64,000 nt of DNA from Ascaphus truei (GCA_036426205.1 CM071571.1:110751174-110815173); one strand, 5' to 3'. Counted from the first letter of the stretch, positions 22,799 through 34,479 are shown. Numbers and translations: made by a program. The notes: generated by a model from the letters alone, not told the origin.

Positions 22799-22814
22799 GG
22801 GGGGGGGGGGATCC

Positions 22815-23085
22815 TGTGACGTCACAAAGCTGGTTCGCCCTCATTGGGCGAACCGCTCACGTGACCGGCCCTGCACTCCCTTGAGCACTTGAATTTAAAA
22901 TTTTGTTAAGACTTATGCTTCCGCACGCTTGCGGAAGTGTAAGCGAGCCCCTCCACAAGCCGCTCTCATTGCGGCTGCAGGGGCTCACTGCCGAGTAGCA
23001 GCGCGCCTCAGCAAGGGTCAGCGCTCATGCCCGAGGCCTAAGCAAGCATATGAGTAGCTCCATGGCTGATAATTAACACCTCATA
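22815..23085. repeat. GC-rich repeat with two strong hairpins
   Basis: Contains a perfect palindrome CTTCCGCACGCTTGCGGAAG-type hairpin (22,918-22,937, 8-base arms) and a second one at 22,945-22,986 with outer arms GAGCCCCT/AGGGGCTC and inner arms GCCGC/GCGGC. TGACGTCA lies at 22,818-22,825. Not classified. Confidence 0.55.
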
Positions 23086-23154
23086 CAAAAAGCTTGGCCC
23101 CTTGCAGGTGCACTTACCAGAACGTCCTCCTACTGTCTCTGTATGTTCTTCCAC

Positions 23155-23330
23155 CTACCAATTAGATTGTAAGCTCTTCGGAGCAGGGACTCCTTTTCCT
23201 AAATGTTAATTTTACATCTGAAGCACTTCTCCCCTTTATGTGTTATTTATATTGTTTATATGATTGTCACATATATTACTGATGTGAAGCGCTATGTACA
23301 TTAATGGCGTTATATAAATAAAGACATACA
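23155..23330 (+). mobile_element. SINE or L2-type 3' end
   Basis: Has the sequence common to L2-mobilised tails: ATTAGATTGTAAGCTCTTCG, GAGCAGGGACTCC, then AAGCGCTATGTACA..., GGCGTTATATAAATAAAG. Only the 3' part is present and I see no tRNA-like head, so LINE versus SINE cannot be decided. Confidence 0.6.
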
Positions 23331-24300
23331 AATTCCCCTATTTTCCCTATATTTTTATTATTTGTTATCTTATTTACAGTGTATTTACTACATAGATATA
23401 TTAGGACTTTTAACTGTATATTCAAGGTAATATTTTATCTTTATTCACTGAGTATTACATATTTGTTTTCATATTAAAGACCCAGTTCACATTTATATAC
23501 ACATAATCTATAATCATATCACATAGTACTCCCTATATAATATTTTATTCCATTCATATTTTTTTAAAATTTATTTTACATTATCATTTTTATAGGGGAG
23601 TTTATGTCTAAACCCCACAGGATGATGATTGATGATTATGATTGATGATGACGATGACGACGATGACGACGACGAGGAGGAGGAGGAGGAGGAGGATGAT
23701 GATGATGATATATAACTTTATGGACTTTATTCTGTAAAATGTGATATTGCAGGCCTGGTACCACAACACTGAAAGACCCATTGAACTTAATGGGGCATTC
23801 TGCTTGGTAGTGCTTGATCAACACTATTGTACTTTTAAGAGTATGGCCCTATATATATATCTACTAAAACACATTTTACTATATTATACCATGCATACCT
23901 TCTATGTATTCATGGTCAGATTTATTCTGACGTGTTTTGAAAATCCATAGCTGTCTTGGCATTCTTGCATTATCTTGGTAAAAGACTAACAATTGCACTT
24001 AAATACAGCCTGGGAAGTCAAGCATACACAACCTATCAAAATAACTGAAAATCTTTAAATATCAAGGCAAGAAATTCCTTATGAAACTATCACATATTTC
24101 TGGTTTTCACACAAAAGGTCAGCTAAAGATAAAGACAGTCAGTCAACCAAGAAATGAAAGCAAGGATGCTTATTTTTTCATGTGTGCAATATGAGAACAC
24201 TGTCATATTCAAAACGTCTATTTTCTGTGAAGAAGTAATTTTGCTCTTAAGTGGTTTAGGTTTTTGCTGTACAGGTTTTCATAGACAGAGAGCTCTGACT
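23331..24300. other. A+T-rich, no gene; includes a trinucleotide repeat
   Basis: At 23,622-23,711 is a compound GAT/GAC/GAG trinucleotide tract. The rest is A+T-rich with no supported feature. Confidence 0.5.
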
Positions 24301-24465
24301 GATACATAAGGGCGACATGACTGAGGTGTCAAGCTCAACCCCACCCCCCCACAACATGATCCTTCAGATATTGACATTTGAAGAACGTAGAGGGTTGGAG
24401 TGCAGGCAAATGCTGAACAGATCATTTTATTCTCACATAACAAAAGCAAATATAAAGGGTAAGTA

Positions 24466-24512
24466 CCCTAACGCGTTTCATACCTTTGCACTTTGTCTAA
24501 GAGTGGGATAGT
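24466..24512 (-). ncRNA. Hammerhead-ribozyme-like motif, copy e
   Basis: On the minus strand: core UUAGACAA, stem GUGC pairing with GUAU through G-U wobbles (loop AAAG), then GAAA, ACGCGU, U. Core positions 3 and 8 are U and A, a compensatory pair. Position 4 is changed, so it is probably inactive. Confidence 0.45.
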
Positions 24513-24519
24513 GGGAAAA

Positions 24520-24828
24520 AAGGTTCCTCTTTGTTAGTGTTCAGTGGTCTGGGGTTCTTCTCTACTCCCCCAATTTTCCTTTCATAGGAAAGCTGGGCTG
24601 GAGGAGCTCAGGTTAATTTGGAGGAGTGGTCAGCAGGAGGATGACCACTCAAAAAGGACGGAGGAGGGGCTGGGAGTAGTTATATGAGGAGGGGGAAGGG
24701 TGGAGAGGCAGTCAAGTGCCTTTCTGAGTAGGAAGAAATCTCCCATCCTATCCCTCCCTTGTGAATTACGTGATGCTATGGAGGCTATGCTAATAATAAA
24801 AAATAAATATATTTTTAAACAGTTATGG

Positions 24829-24859
<31 letters not shown>

Positions 24860-25800
24860 CTGTATATATTAAAGATTATGACATTGGTATGTTATGTACT
24901 GCCAATTTGATTTTGGGGTCATATTGGATTATTGGTGGGTATAATTGTCACATTGGTTAATTTGGTGGGGGATAAAACCCTGTCAGAGTGGCTGGTGTAA
25001 TATTGTGAGGCCTATGCGGGGCAGTCGGGGAGATGGATCTGTATCTGCTGGGTGTTGGGTACAGGGAACTGCCTCATTGTGGCTAATTAATTGGGAAGGA
25101 ACCAAGTGCAGGGCAGCACCTGGCTGGGGTATCAGGACACAGTGGGGTGCTGTTGGTCTGTCAAAATGTTTGGGTACTCTTGCAGGGTAAAATGGTGGTT
25201 AAAATGTTTGTGTATAACATTATAGTTAATAAAGATGTTTCTGGGCAAGGTTTGGTTGGGAAGGGAGAAGAATAGTAGGGAGGCACGAGGCTACAAGGTC
25301 ATGAAAGTTTCATAAAATGAATACTTTAATACTGCATTGTAAAATTGCTAAATAGATTCATTGTGTTTTTGAAGCAATAACAATAAACATAATGTTGCCA
25401 CTTACTCTTCAGGGAAATTGTGTAAACGATTTAATTGAATTAATCTGAACACTATACTGTATGTATCTTTCCCCTAATTAGTTCTATTAAAAGTTGAGCA
25501 TCAGCTCTATAAATATGAGTTTGATGTCCAGATCCTGGCCATGCTAAATACAGTAGTATTGTTTTGCTGAGGAAATTAAATTTAGCTTGATTAGGTCAAT
25601 TTCAGGGCAACAGACAATATATTGTTTAAAATAGATAAGGTTATAGCAGGAGAACACTCCTCCCTTGCACAGAATACAGTATAAACCGAGGAAGGTCCAG
25701 AGTGCATTCTCATATCTCAGCTGTCCCTCGTCTTTAAAAAAAAAACTGCACATTATTTAAACAGAAGATAGTGAGATTGTAGGAAAAGGAGTACAAACTG
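24520..25800. other. No recognisable gene; TA microsatellite
   Basis: Contains (TA)n at 24,838-24,860. The 81- and 86-codon open stretches show no recognisable family. Confidence 0.4.
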
Positions 25801-25805
25801 TGTCT

Positions 25806-26505
25806 TGTCACGGGAGACCAGAACTCCTTCACGGGATCAAGCACCAGACAGGACACCGAGGTCAAACAAAGTCTTTATTCTGACCGGCGCCAGCAAACCC
25901 AACACAAATCCCTCAACAAAGTTAGACTCACACAACGAGAGAAATGCAGGGAAAATCCTAGAAGTCTTAGGTGCCTGGCGCTACCAAAATGGCTTGCCTA
26001 GTGCAGCTACCACTCCTGTAATGGTCAAGAGCTTCCAGGCATCGGTGATTACAAGTTGAAGCCGATCAACTTGAAATCTCCCGCTCGGAATAAAATGCAG
26101 CCTCGGTTTCGGTGTCACCGACACAACCTCGGAGCACACCATTTAGTCCGCCAGTCCAAGAATGCGCTGTGGAACTCAGATCGGCTGCCTCTTTTATAGT
26201 CTCCCTGTCTCTATAGGAAAGCATGGAGAATGGACTCACAACCAATCATAGCACAGATGCTGTGTATCGGACCAATCACAGCATGAGGGCTCATTTGTGG
26301 TGGCCAATCCAGGCTGGGGGTGTGACGGAGGGGCTGAGGCAAAACAAGTGGGAATTACGGACCTACCTTTGTATGTACCTGCTCATGTTCCAAATGCCTG
26401 GTTTCTAACCTCCTGTGAGATACTGTAGTGCCTCGCGGTCTTGGGCAGACAATGATCCCCTTATTGGACCAACGGCTCCCAGATAGCAGGACCACACATC
26501 CCCAC
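25806..26505 (-). mobile_element. Probable solo LTR (gypsy-type)
   Basis: Read on the minus strand it ends TCTCCCGTGACA at 25,806 and carries CAGAATAAAGACTTTG (polyadenylation signal) about 70 bases before that end, a GC-richer body, and a possible start TGTGGTCC near 26,500. No coding region is adjacent on either side. The class is inferred from layout only. Confidence 0.4.
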
Positions 26506-26916
26506 TCTCCCTTGTTCACAACCCCCTCATAGAACGAGTCAAACCCAGATCTGTTGGTGTGCAGGCTGTGTAGGTGTATTTATAGCCTAGCACTCAAGGA
26601 AACAAAAGAAATACATTTTTACAGTTTAAACCACAGTAAAGTATACATGAAATAAAGGCTTCCCTATACATTAACACTCTTCATTATATAGGATTTTGGC
26701 TACATGAGACGAGCAGAGAGATTTATAGGGTAATCCTGCGCATCCATCATATCAGTATGTGCTGGGATTGACCTTTATTAATATGAGCCACATTCCTCCT
26801 ACTGTCACATGTCTATTGTACATTTAAACATCAGAGACAAAGAGGTTAATGATGACAAAATGAATGATGTAAGATTTTTTTGGCCAAGTTCCATACAGAG
26901 AATCCATAAAAAAATG

Positions 26917-27535
26917 ATTGTAGAATGTAGGGAGCGCAGAATCATGTGGGAGACAAAGATATTCATATTGTGCAATATTGTAATAATGATAATCAAGTTT
27001 GTGATTGATTTATTTTTGGATTAGTTGAAGAAGCAGTCCCTGGACCTATCATCAGTAAGCTCAGGGCGCGGAGTGAAAAAAAGGAGACCCGCGGGAGAAG
27101 GATCCGAAGTGACACGCTATCCATACGGCTACTACACTACTACACTCCACTATCTGGCCGCATATATTATTTTAATATGTAAGTACAGAGTACTGTACTG
27201 TATTTTATGTCAATACATCTTATTTATACACCACTTTCTTTGTGTACGGTGATTCCATACGGGGGAAAGAACGTATCCTACTAAAGGTTCCTGATCCAAC
27301 CCATGGGTAGACGTCCCCCACAAAGAATCAAGCACTACCAGTGACAAAGAAGGGAGAGGATACCACCTCTGAAAGATACCTTTATAGGTGCTTACCCATC
27401 CTGGGCCATGTGAGTAGTGGCTTTGATCTCTCGGCCAAAAAATAAATTAATCACAAACTTGATGATCATTACAATATTGCACTATATGCATATCTTTGTC
27501 TCCCACATGATTCTGCGCTCCCTACATTCTACAAT
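26917..27535. repeat. Inverted-repeat element, roughly 100-base arms
   Basis: 26,917-27,019 (ATTGTAGAATGTAGGGAGCG...) is the reverse complement, with a few mismatches, of 27,434-27,535 (...CGCTCCCTACATTCTACAAT). About 410 bases separate the arms and contain no ORF with a recognisable product. It could be a MITE or a foldback element; no clear target duplication was found. Confidence 0.65.
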
Positions 27536-28221
27536 GAACTACTTACAGTGTAAGGATCGAAGGAGGATCCTCACTGGTCGAGCAGCGTATCACTAATAAT
27601 TATTTATATCTCTAATAATTCTTGCACTGTATAATCACTGTGTGCACTATTTCCACTCTATTAATATTATACACCATTATCTTATTTATCTTAATTAGCA
27701 CAGAAGAGTGCTTTGGTTTCTATTCCCTTATACTAATCCATAAAAAGCCTGCTGTCTTGATAAGGGATTTTTTTTTTTTTAATAAAGATCTGTTATGCCA
27801 TGAACTCACAGTTTCTTCAGAGTATTAAAAACAAACACATTCTTCCAAACACATATCAGTCACCCAAAGGAAACAAACAAATACTTTTATTTTCTATCTC
27901 TAGTAGTAATTGATACACATGTTTATAGCCAAAAGACAAATCACAAGCACTTATTGGTGTTTATATGAATTTCCATGTAAATTATTACATACAGTATGGG
28001 GCTAATTTAGCCTGTTGATAAGCTATTTAAGTAACACAGTTACAACCTTACACCACTCCCTCATCTAGAGACATGGGAAAGTATGTCTCTAATGTTCCTT
28101 TTCACACCAGGCTACCTCTTTCTACCTCATCATGTTTCACACTTCCTGTCTACATCCATTGTAAACATATATCCCTCTTACATGCACTGTATATTAGATT
28201 GTGTTTCTGTATTTCTGTCAT

Positions 28222-28262
28222 ACCTGACAAAGGACCATAAGAGGTTCAAAAGCTTGTAACAT
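28222..28262 (+). ncRNA. Hammerhead-ribozyme-like motif, copy f
   Basis: CUGACAA plus A, stem GGACC pairing with GGUUC (one G-U), then AAAAGCUUGU, where related repeats have GAAAGCUU. AAGCUU is self-complementary. Core position 3 is C and position 8 is A, so this copy has lost the 3-8 pair. Downstream is a repeat tail with TTGGTCCAATAAAAGG. Confidence 0.45.
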
Positions 28263-28370
28263 TTTAATTACTTGTTGGTCCAATAAAAGGTTTTATACCA
28301 CCTACTCCCTCTCGCTTCTTTGTTACTACATGGAAGAAAGGACCAATACGGCTACCCACCATTCTTTGAT
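28263..28370 (+). repeat. Repeat tail following the ribozyme-like motif
   Basis: TTGGTCCAATAAAAGGTTTT followed by a CT-rich segment and ACCAATACGGCTACCCACC. This arrangement occurs in dispersed vertebrate repeats after a GAAAGCTT box. No coding content. Confidence 0.4.
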
Positions 28371-28941
28371 TCTTTGATTAACACATTTTCTCCAATTCAA
28401 TTTAGTAGATTTTGAGGGCAAAACTATTTTTTGTTTACAAATTCAGATTCAAAGATCAAATTTGACTTTCTACAGTAGTTTTCAGTGTTTTTTTTTTTTT
28501 TTAAAGATATTTAATGCAGGTGTTCTAGTAATCTGTGATTGTAAGCCTGTCTTCTCCACATTGCCCCAACACATTTTCTGATGTAATCTTCCCATCTTAC
28601 TTTTGGTCATCTTTGTCTTTTAATTTCCCTTGGAATCCAACCGAGTACCATCTTTGTCCAACAACGGTAATTTCTTCTTGTGCTATGTCCGGCCCACTGC
28701 CAGTTTAATTTCTTCACCCATGTGATTGTGTCACAGACTTTTGTTTGGTTTCTAACCTATTTATTCTTTTTCTGTGTCTTCGGGTAATACACAGCATACA
28801 GTACATCTCTCTATACTTCGTTGAGTTGTCTGAAGCTTCATATCCATGCATGATACAGGCGGAATACAGTGGTCAACAGACGACAGAGAAGCCCAATGCT
28901 ACATCCAAAATGACAAAAATACACAGTAAAATACTTATATA

Positions 28942-28996
28942 TTCTCTTGAAAAAGGGTCATTTAGTTTAACCCTTTGGCCAAAGCATTGTAAGCTT
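28942..28996 (+). ncRNA. Hammerhead-ribozyme-like motif, copy m1
   Basis: Core UUGAAAA plus A, stem AAAGGGU pairing with ACCCUUU, then GGCCAAAGC where the GAAA box is expected. Core positions 3 and 8 are U and A. This is the weakest member because the GAAA box is displaced. Confidence 0.3.
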
Positions 28997-29419
28997 GCGA
29001 GCCACGACTAGGCAGACCCTGTTCACAGGTCCTAACACTACCAGATAAAATACTAATATACCTCTATTAGGATTAAAATTCTCATTTACCTCTTTTAGGA
29101 GGGAGAAAGACCACATTGGATCTATATCAAGTAAAATGAAAAGGAACTGCTGACTTGGGAAGTGGGGAGGGGCGGCTTAAAACATGGGAAGGAGGAGCCA
29201 CTAACCTCAAACAGCTGAAACAGCTGAGAATAGGTTAACAAAATACAAAACCCCAGCAAGCTCTTTTGGGGAACCCCTGAGCCCCCACAATATATATATA
29301 TATGTATATAAGTGTCAAAAAGGAGTGCTATTGAGCGTGGCATATGTATACAACAGACGACAGAGAAGCCCAATGCTACATCCAACATGACAAAGATACA
29401 CATTAAAATACTTATATAT

Positions 29420-29460
29420 TCTCTTGAAAAAGGGTCATTTAGTTTAACCCTTTGGCCAAT
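29420..29460 (+). ncRNA. Hammerhead-ribozyme-like motif, copy m2 (truncated)
   Basis: Direct-repeat duplicate of 28,942-28,996, ending just after the stem at the right boundary of the insert. Confidence 0.28.
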
Positions 29461-29919
29461 ACCCTTTGGAATACAGTGGTCGAAAACTTTGGAAGGTTCC
29501 ATTGAAGGATTGTCTTGATTCTTCCAAATGCACTCCATACAATCTTAATTCTCCTATTTATTTCATTCTAATGGTTCCCATCCATTGTTACCTGTCGGCC
29601 AAGATAGACATAGCCTTCAACTTCTAGTTCTATTGCATTCATTTTGATCTTTGCACAGTTGACACATTTGCTGAACATTACTTTGGTCTTACTGTGATTT
29701 CATATGGAGGCCCACTTTCTTATTTGCTTTGGCGAGTTCTCCGATTTGTTGCTGGAGGTCTTCTGAGCTTGTGGCAAAAGTAACAATGTCATCTGCAAAT
29801 CATAGGTAACTAATTTTTTTTACGATGAACTGTATAAATGAATCACATGTATGTTGTTAAATAATATCTTAATACATGATCACATGGATAAATATAATGC
29901 AGAGGTTTAGGAAAAAATA

Positions 29920-29956
29920 GTAACATTTCAGAGTAAAATCTTTCTCAAGCCAAAGG
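29920..29956 (-). ncRNA. Hammerhead-ribozyme-like motif, copy g
   Basis: On the minus strand: UUGAGAA plus A, short stem around AGA/UCU, GAAA, then UGUUAC. Core positions 3 and 8 are U and A. Stem II is short, so confidence is limited. Confidence 0.35.
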
Positions 29957-30064
29957 CAAAGTGCCAAAGTGCAAATATTTATACAGAAACTTCCACATTG
30001 AGAGTCCACTTACCCAAATTTCCCTCCCCATGTATGTCCACAAAAGTCAGCAGATAGTCACATA

Positions 30065-30255
30065 TACAGGCAGTCATCGGTTATTCAACGGAATGCATTC
30101 TGGAAGTAGCGTTGGATAGTGAAACCGTTGTAAAGTGAGTTCCATGTTAATCAGTGGCGGTGAGCATTCAGGCGTCAGATAACGGCCCATAGGGTTGCAT
30201 TGTAAAGCGTTGGTTAGTTGTAAAGTGAAACATCAGATAGCGAGGACTACCTGTA
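30065..30255. mobile_element. MITE with terminal inverted repeats
   Basis: The left end TACAGGCAGTCATCGGTTAT matches the reverse complement of the right end (ATAGCGAGGACTACCTGTA) with few mismatches. The interior is itself largely self-complementary (TTGTAAAGTG segments). It is 191 bases with no ORF, so a non-autonomous DNA transposon. Confidence 0.65.
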
Positions 30256-31070
30256 CAGCACTGTAGATAATACAAGACATCTGCGTATATGTCACTCCGC
30301 ACAGTCAAAGTGGGGGAGGCTCAGCATGCATGATTTTGCTGAACAGTGGTTTTGCTTTTTCAAATAGCTTTCATATTATTGTTTGCACATACATTTCTAT
30401 TTCTGCTCATTTGTTTCCAACGCCTCTACATAACATAATAGGTAGCTATTAGAATATGGGCAATGAGGTTAGCACTCCACTTGCCTATCCTTTGAGTCGG
30501 TTCGCCTAGTAATACATTCCATGGATTTTGATCAAGGACAACTCCAGTCAGGAAATGAATCACAAAACTTTATCCCATAAAGCCCGTATCTTAGAGAATG
30601 ATTACTTAATATAGGACAAGGGTTCTCTCTTGCCACAATATCTCCAATATATGTAGATACAGTATATAGGCATTTCTAGCATGTAGTTATGTAGGAGTAT
30701 ATAACCATCTCTGTAAAGCATTTTCTTTAACAATAGTATGGTCGATATAAAGCTCTTGGCACCTGCAGAACAGAAGTCATACCCATCTTCTAAATCAAAT
30801 TCTCTACCTAATTCCTATGCCCATGCCATCATATAACTATCTTCTCTGAAAGGTCTTCTGGAATAAGCATTTGATATAATTGTGAGGTTAATCTAGATTG
30901 ATTTACAGGGTGGAGGCTCATACATTTTTATTTTCCAATTTCTTCTTTATTTGCACATACTTGAAGAAATCAGAATTGGGAATCTGCATTGTTCCTGAAT
31001 ATTTTCAAATTATTGTATCTTTAAATTGTATTACAAATCCTCTTTAAACCCCCTTTTTCCACATCCATCT
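30256..31070. other. No recognisable feature
   Basis: A+T-rich sequence with no ORF of interest and no clear repeat signature. Confidence 0.4.
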
Positions 31071-31112
31071 CCCAAAATGAAGGAACCCATGGGTTTCGAA
31101 ATGCGTTGGATG
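31071..31112 (+). ncRNA. Hammerhead-ribozyme-like motif, copy h
   Basis: AUGAA, then a strong stem GGAACCC/GGGUUUC with loop AU, then GAAA, AUGCGU, U. The stem and the 3' half are well kept; the left core is degenerate (AAAAUGA). Downstream is GC-rich sequence containing GGTGACGTCATCGACC. Confidence 0.4.
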
Positions 31113-31419
31113 ACTGGTCAAGAGCTCTACCTATAACTATCACCCCACCACGTGAGCTGATCGAGTTTGAACGGCGCCATAACCAGCAATCTCCCCCGCG
31201 GTGACGTCATCGACCCGGAAAGTGCTTTGCACGGAGGGGAGTGAGAGAATCCAGCCGGTGTGGAGCTTCGCTCTGGCAAAGCACTGTATGGGACAGCAGC
31301 TGACGTTTGACTCGTGCTCTGGGGAGAAAGAACTCGTAGAGGCTTCCTACTTACCTTCCTACCAACAGGATCCTGCATCCGAGATATCAGCGCCACAACC
31401 CTTGTGAGGACACTCGTTC

Positions 31420-32570
31420 CGGTTTCCTGAGGCGTTGGGTAACATTATCCCAAAACTGCTTATGATTAATCACTTTGATGTACGCACATTACTCACCCTA
31501 CCTTATTGTTTATGTCAATATATTGTTTAATGCACTATGAGCGTTGTGCGCTGTGTCTTTTCTGTTTTTATCTGTTAGCTTAGGGGGTCCCTGAGCCCCC
31601 CCTCCATCGCAGCTGCAGACGCTCTGTTCAAGGTCACGTAATTTTATTTAATCACTAATTATCACGTCACTCAATTAGTAGTTGCGCACTTTATTTTCTT
31701 CTCACTTATCTCCCAAAAGGCCTGGAAGGAACTCCACATTTCCAAACATATGTGAAGGGCTAATTGAGAGTTTAGAACCAATTTTGCAGGAATCCCAAAT
31801 TACACATGATTGTGGAAGGATTGGATCCTTATACTGTATATATTTTTCTCTATCTTGCTAGTTTTGTAAGCCATAAGCCTGAAAAAAATATACCATAAAA
31901 TATAGGTTTTGCAGGAGAGTAAATAGTATAATCTTTCTCACTAGGGTTTAAATACCTCCACAAATTCCCTAGAGAGTGTTGTTTCATTATTCTTGTCAAT
32001 ACTTTAGAGGAATGAGAAACGTAATGATTGTGTCTAGTTTAAGATTTGTCAATCAGAGGCTTCAGTCCCGCATTGAAGTCCCTGCTTAGGATGACCAGGC
32101 CCTCTCTACTTGTTTCTATTATTTAAATAAAAGATTCAAATAAAGTATGTTGACTTACAGATATATGGCACATAAACATTTACCACAGAAATCGCAGTTG
32201 AGCCAATTATATCAACTACTATTAAATATCTACATGAGCTGTCAAACATTATCATTACCACCTGAAAATAGAGTTTTTGTGTACTAAAATGGCTATCCTG
32301 CATTTCTTAGACACCAGTAAAGTTTGGGAAATCAATGGGACATTTTTATGGTATAAAACATGCTGGTTACTCTTTTCATTATTAATTTACCTGGCGCATA
32401 ATAATTTCCCCACTTTAGCACTCAGCTTAAAAATAAGTATGTTTTCTCTTATGTGGAGAATTCAGACTTTTGACCCCTGACTTCTGACATTCTGAGTGAA
32501 AATCTTAATCGCCATACAAAAAAAATAAGCCAAAATGTGATAGTTACAGTAGGAACACATTAAAGCTTAC
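31420..32570. other. No recognisable gene
   Basis: A+T-rich non-coding sequence with a GC-richer patch at 31,585-31,620. Nothing assigned. Confidence 0.4.
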
Positions 32571-32574
32571 ATTT

Positions 32575-33320
32575 TTGTCATGGTCGGTGTCTCATCTGAC
32601 CACAAAACCTTTTTCCACATGTCTGCAGAATTATCTATATGCTTTTTTGCAAACAAAAGTTTAATTTTTTGGTCCAAATTCCAAGCGTTATTTCTGGCTC
32701 AAGCTCAACACTTGATATCACCCAGTCAACACCATTCCAACTGTTATGGGGAGGATTCTCTTCAGTAGGGATTGGGAAGCTTGTCCGAATAGAGAGGAGA
32801 ATGGATGAGCAAAGTCCAGGCGAATCCTTGAAGAAATCTATTTGAGTCAGTCAAGACTAAAACTGGGGAGGAAATTCACATTTTAGCAGGACAATGACTC
32901 GAAGCACGAAGCCAAAGCCACACTGGAGTGTTTGAATAAGAAGATAATTAATGTTCTTGAGTGGCCCAGTCAAAGTCCGGACTTCAAACATTTTACAGCA
33001 AGATTTAAAAATGGCAGTGCATCGACGATCCCCAACAAACTTATCAGAACTGGATCAATTTTCCCATGAAGAATGGGCAAACATGTCACCATCCTATTGT
33101 GCAATGCTTGTAGAGACCTATTCAAAATGACTCATAGAAGTAATTGCTGAAAAAGGTGTTTCTACCAAGTACTGATTTAAGGGCTGAATACGTATGCAAC
33201 TAGTAAATGTCACTGTTTTTTCACACTTTGCTAACATTTAATCTCCTCATATAACAGTGTTCAGTTTATCCACTACAGCTTTGTACTGTAACTTTGAATA
33301 AAAATAGTTAGTTGGAAAAA
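32575..33320 (+). pseudogene. Tc1/mariner DNA transposon relic
   Basis: Around 32,886-32,995, across one frameshift, the sequence reads as the Tc1 transposase catalytic region: a QDND-like segment (CAGGACAATGACTCGAAGCA), then CTTGAGTGGCCCAGTCAAAG TCCGGACTTC, the conserved E/W-P-S-Q-S-P-D box. Flanking text (CATCTGACCACAAAACC upstream; GGGCTGAATACGTATGCAAC and CTCCTCATATAACA downstream) fits the same family. Many stops and truncated ends; inactive. Confidence 0.7.
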
Positions 33321-33636
33321 TTGTGCATACAGTACATTATTTGTAATTTAACAACTTGACCTCCTTTACCTCTCTGCAGTATTTGATACTGTGTACCATG
33401 GGATCTTGATGGAGCAACTGAAGACTGGGACTGGGTAGGACAGTTCTCAGCTGGTTCAGATTCCTTCTCACTGGCAGGTGACAGAGTGTATCTTAAGGAG
33501 TGCACACCTCTGCACCCATGCCTCTGGCATGTGAAGTGACACATTGTTCTAGCCTCTCATATGTTGTTCACAGTGTACATGCTAGCACTAGGTGACAATC
33601 AGATGACATGGCCTGGGTTATCACTGCTATGTAGAT

Positions 33637-33934
33637 CAGGGGAGCGCAAACTTTTGTCGCTGAGCCCCCTGCCTTGCCTCCTCTGGTTCTCTCGCACCCC
33701 AACCCCCCACCTTGATGCGGCATCAAATGACGCCGCAGGGTCACGTGATGCCACGTTACATTATCCCATTGCCATGGAGACGAGTCCTGACGCTGGCAGT
33801 GTCAAGTTGATGTTGCAGAGGCCTGACGCGATCCCCCGACATTTAATTTAAATGCGATGGGGAAGAGCGTGTGGCCTCTGCAACCACCACGCACCCCCTG
33901 ATAAATCTTGCACCCCCCACTTTGCACACCCCTG
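33637..33934. mobile_element. hAT-type non-autonomous transposon, 298 bases
   Basis: Perfect 8-base target duplication ATGTAGAT at 33,629-33,636 and 33,935-33,942. Ends CAGGGGAGCGCAAAC and the reverse complement CAGGGGTGTGCAAAG are the CAGGGG-type hAT terminal repeats. It lies inside the L2 RT just before the YADD box. No ORF of its own. Confidence 0.85.
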
Positions 33935-34479
33935 ATGTAGATGACACTCAACTCTACTTGTCCTTTGCAACAGGCACTAAGGACCCATTATCAGTCTTCA
34001 ATAGATTTTTATCTGAGCTCCTAGAGAGCATCCTCTAGTTCCAGTTGGTTGAGATGGAATCCTGATAAGACAGAAATGCTTGTAGTGGATGATCACCATC
34101 GGAAGACAACAAGACTGCAGCTGGGTCAACACACTGGCTTTAACCTGGAGGGCACACAGCTGCTAAACTTTGTCCATGTGCTGAATCTTAGTGTTGACCT
34201 TGACTGTGACTTGGCCTTAAACATCAGGTGTCAGCGGTGAGCAAATCTTCATTCTTCCACCTAAAGAACATAGCCATGATTAAGCATTCTGTCCCCCTAG
34301 AGCCAGGGTGGGCAACCCTGTCGCCATGTGGCGAATTGGCAGTGAAACTGTGGCGAATAGAGCCGCTGGGACTCTCTGTACGGCCCCCTCAACCCCCCTC
34401 CCTCCCTCTTCCCTTGCGCGCTCCAGCGGTGTGACGCACTCTCCCCCTCCCTCCTTACTGCACCAGCAGCCACAGGGAA

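Larger units (their letters stand above)
20021..22800 (+). mobile_element. Ty3/gypsy LTR retrotransposon, internally deleted
   Basis: Two direct repeats beginning TGTA-T/G-CCAGG start at 20,021 and 22,601 and share about 200 bases, including GGAGGCATGCGGGTGC and GAGTATAGGGAGCTGCAG. The second is preceded by the purine run AGGGGGAGGA (22,591-22,600), the expected polypurine tract for plus-strand priming. Between them is an integrase (about 20,730-21,480) and remnants after it. Gag, protease, RT and RNase H are not recognisable, so the 5' half of the internal region is deleted or too decayed to read. The 3' LTR copy lacks about 30 bases present in the 5' copy (GCGGTCTGAGTGGCGACC). Confidence 0.78.
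28875..29467. mobile_element. Insert with 14-base target duplication and terminal direct repeats
   Basis: Flanked by GGAATACAGTGGTC at 28,861-28,874 and again at 29,468-29,481. Inside, 28,875-28,986 is repeated at 29,352-29,459 (about 95 percent identical), so the insert is roughly 1.2 units of a 477-base repeat. Each repeat carries a hammerhead-like motif, and the second repeat stops inside that motif. It has no ORF. The direct-repeat layout plus ribozyme motif suggests a short Penelope-derived element. Confidence 0.7.
28560..29830 (-). pseudogene. RTE-type LINE reverse transcriptase relic, interrupted
   Basis: On the minus strand 29,830-29,482 reads RFADDIVTFATSSEDLQQQI-like, an RT palm box with the FADD variant of YADD, then NKKVGLHMKSQ and, after stops, WNGWEPLE and a GKNQDN segment, matching the layout of RTE-clade LINE reverse transcriptases after the catalytic box. 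The frame continues past an insert (28,875-29,467) into 28,860-28,560 with KMTKSKMGRLHQKMCWGN-like sequence. Many stops make it a dead copy. Confidence 0.65.

Noticed and set aside
24700..25190. Open frames of 86 and 81 codons
   Set aside because: They include a TA microsatellite and low-complexity sequence; no domain.
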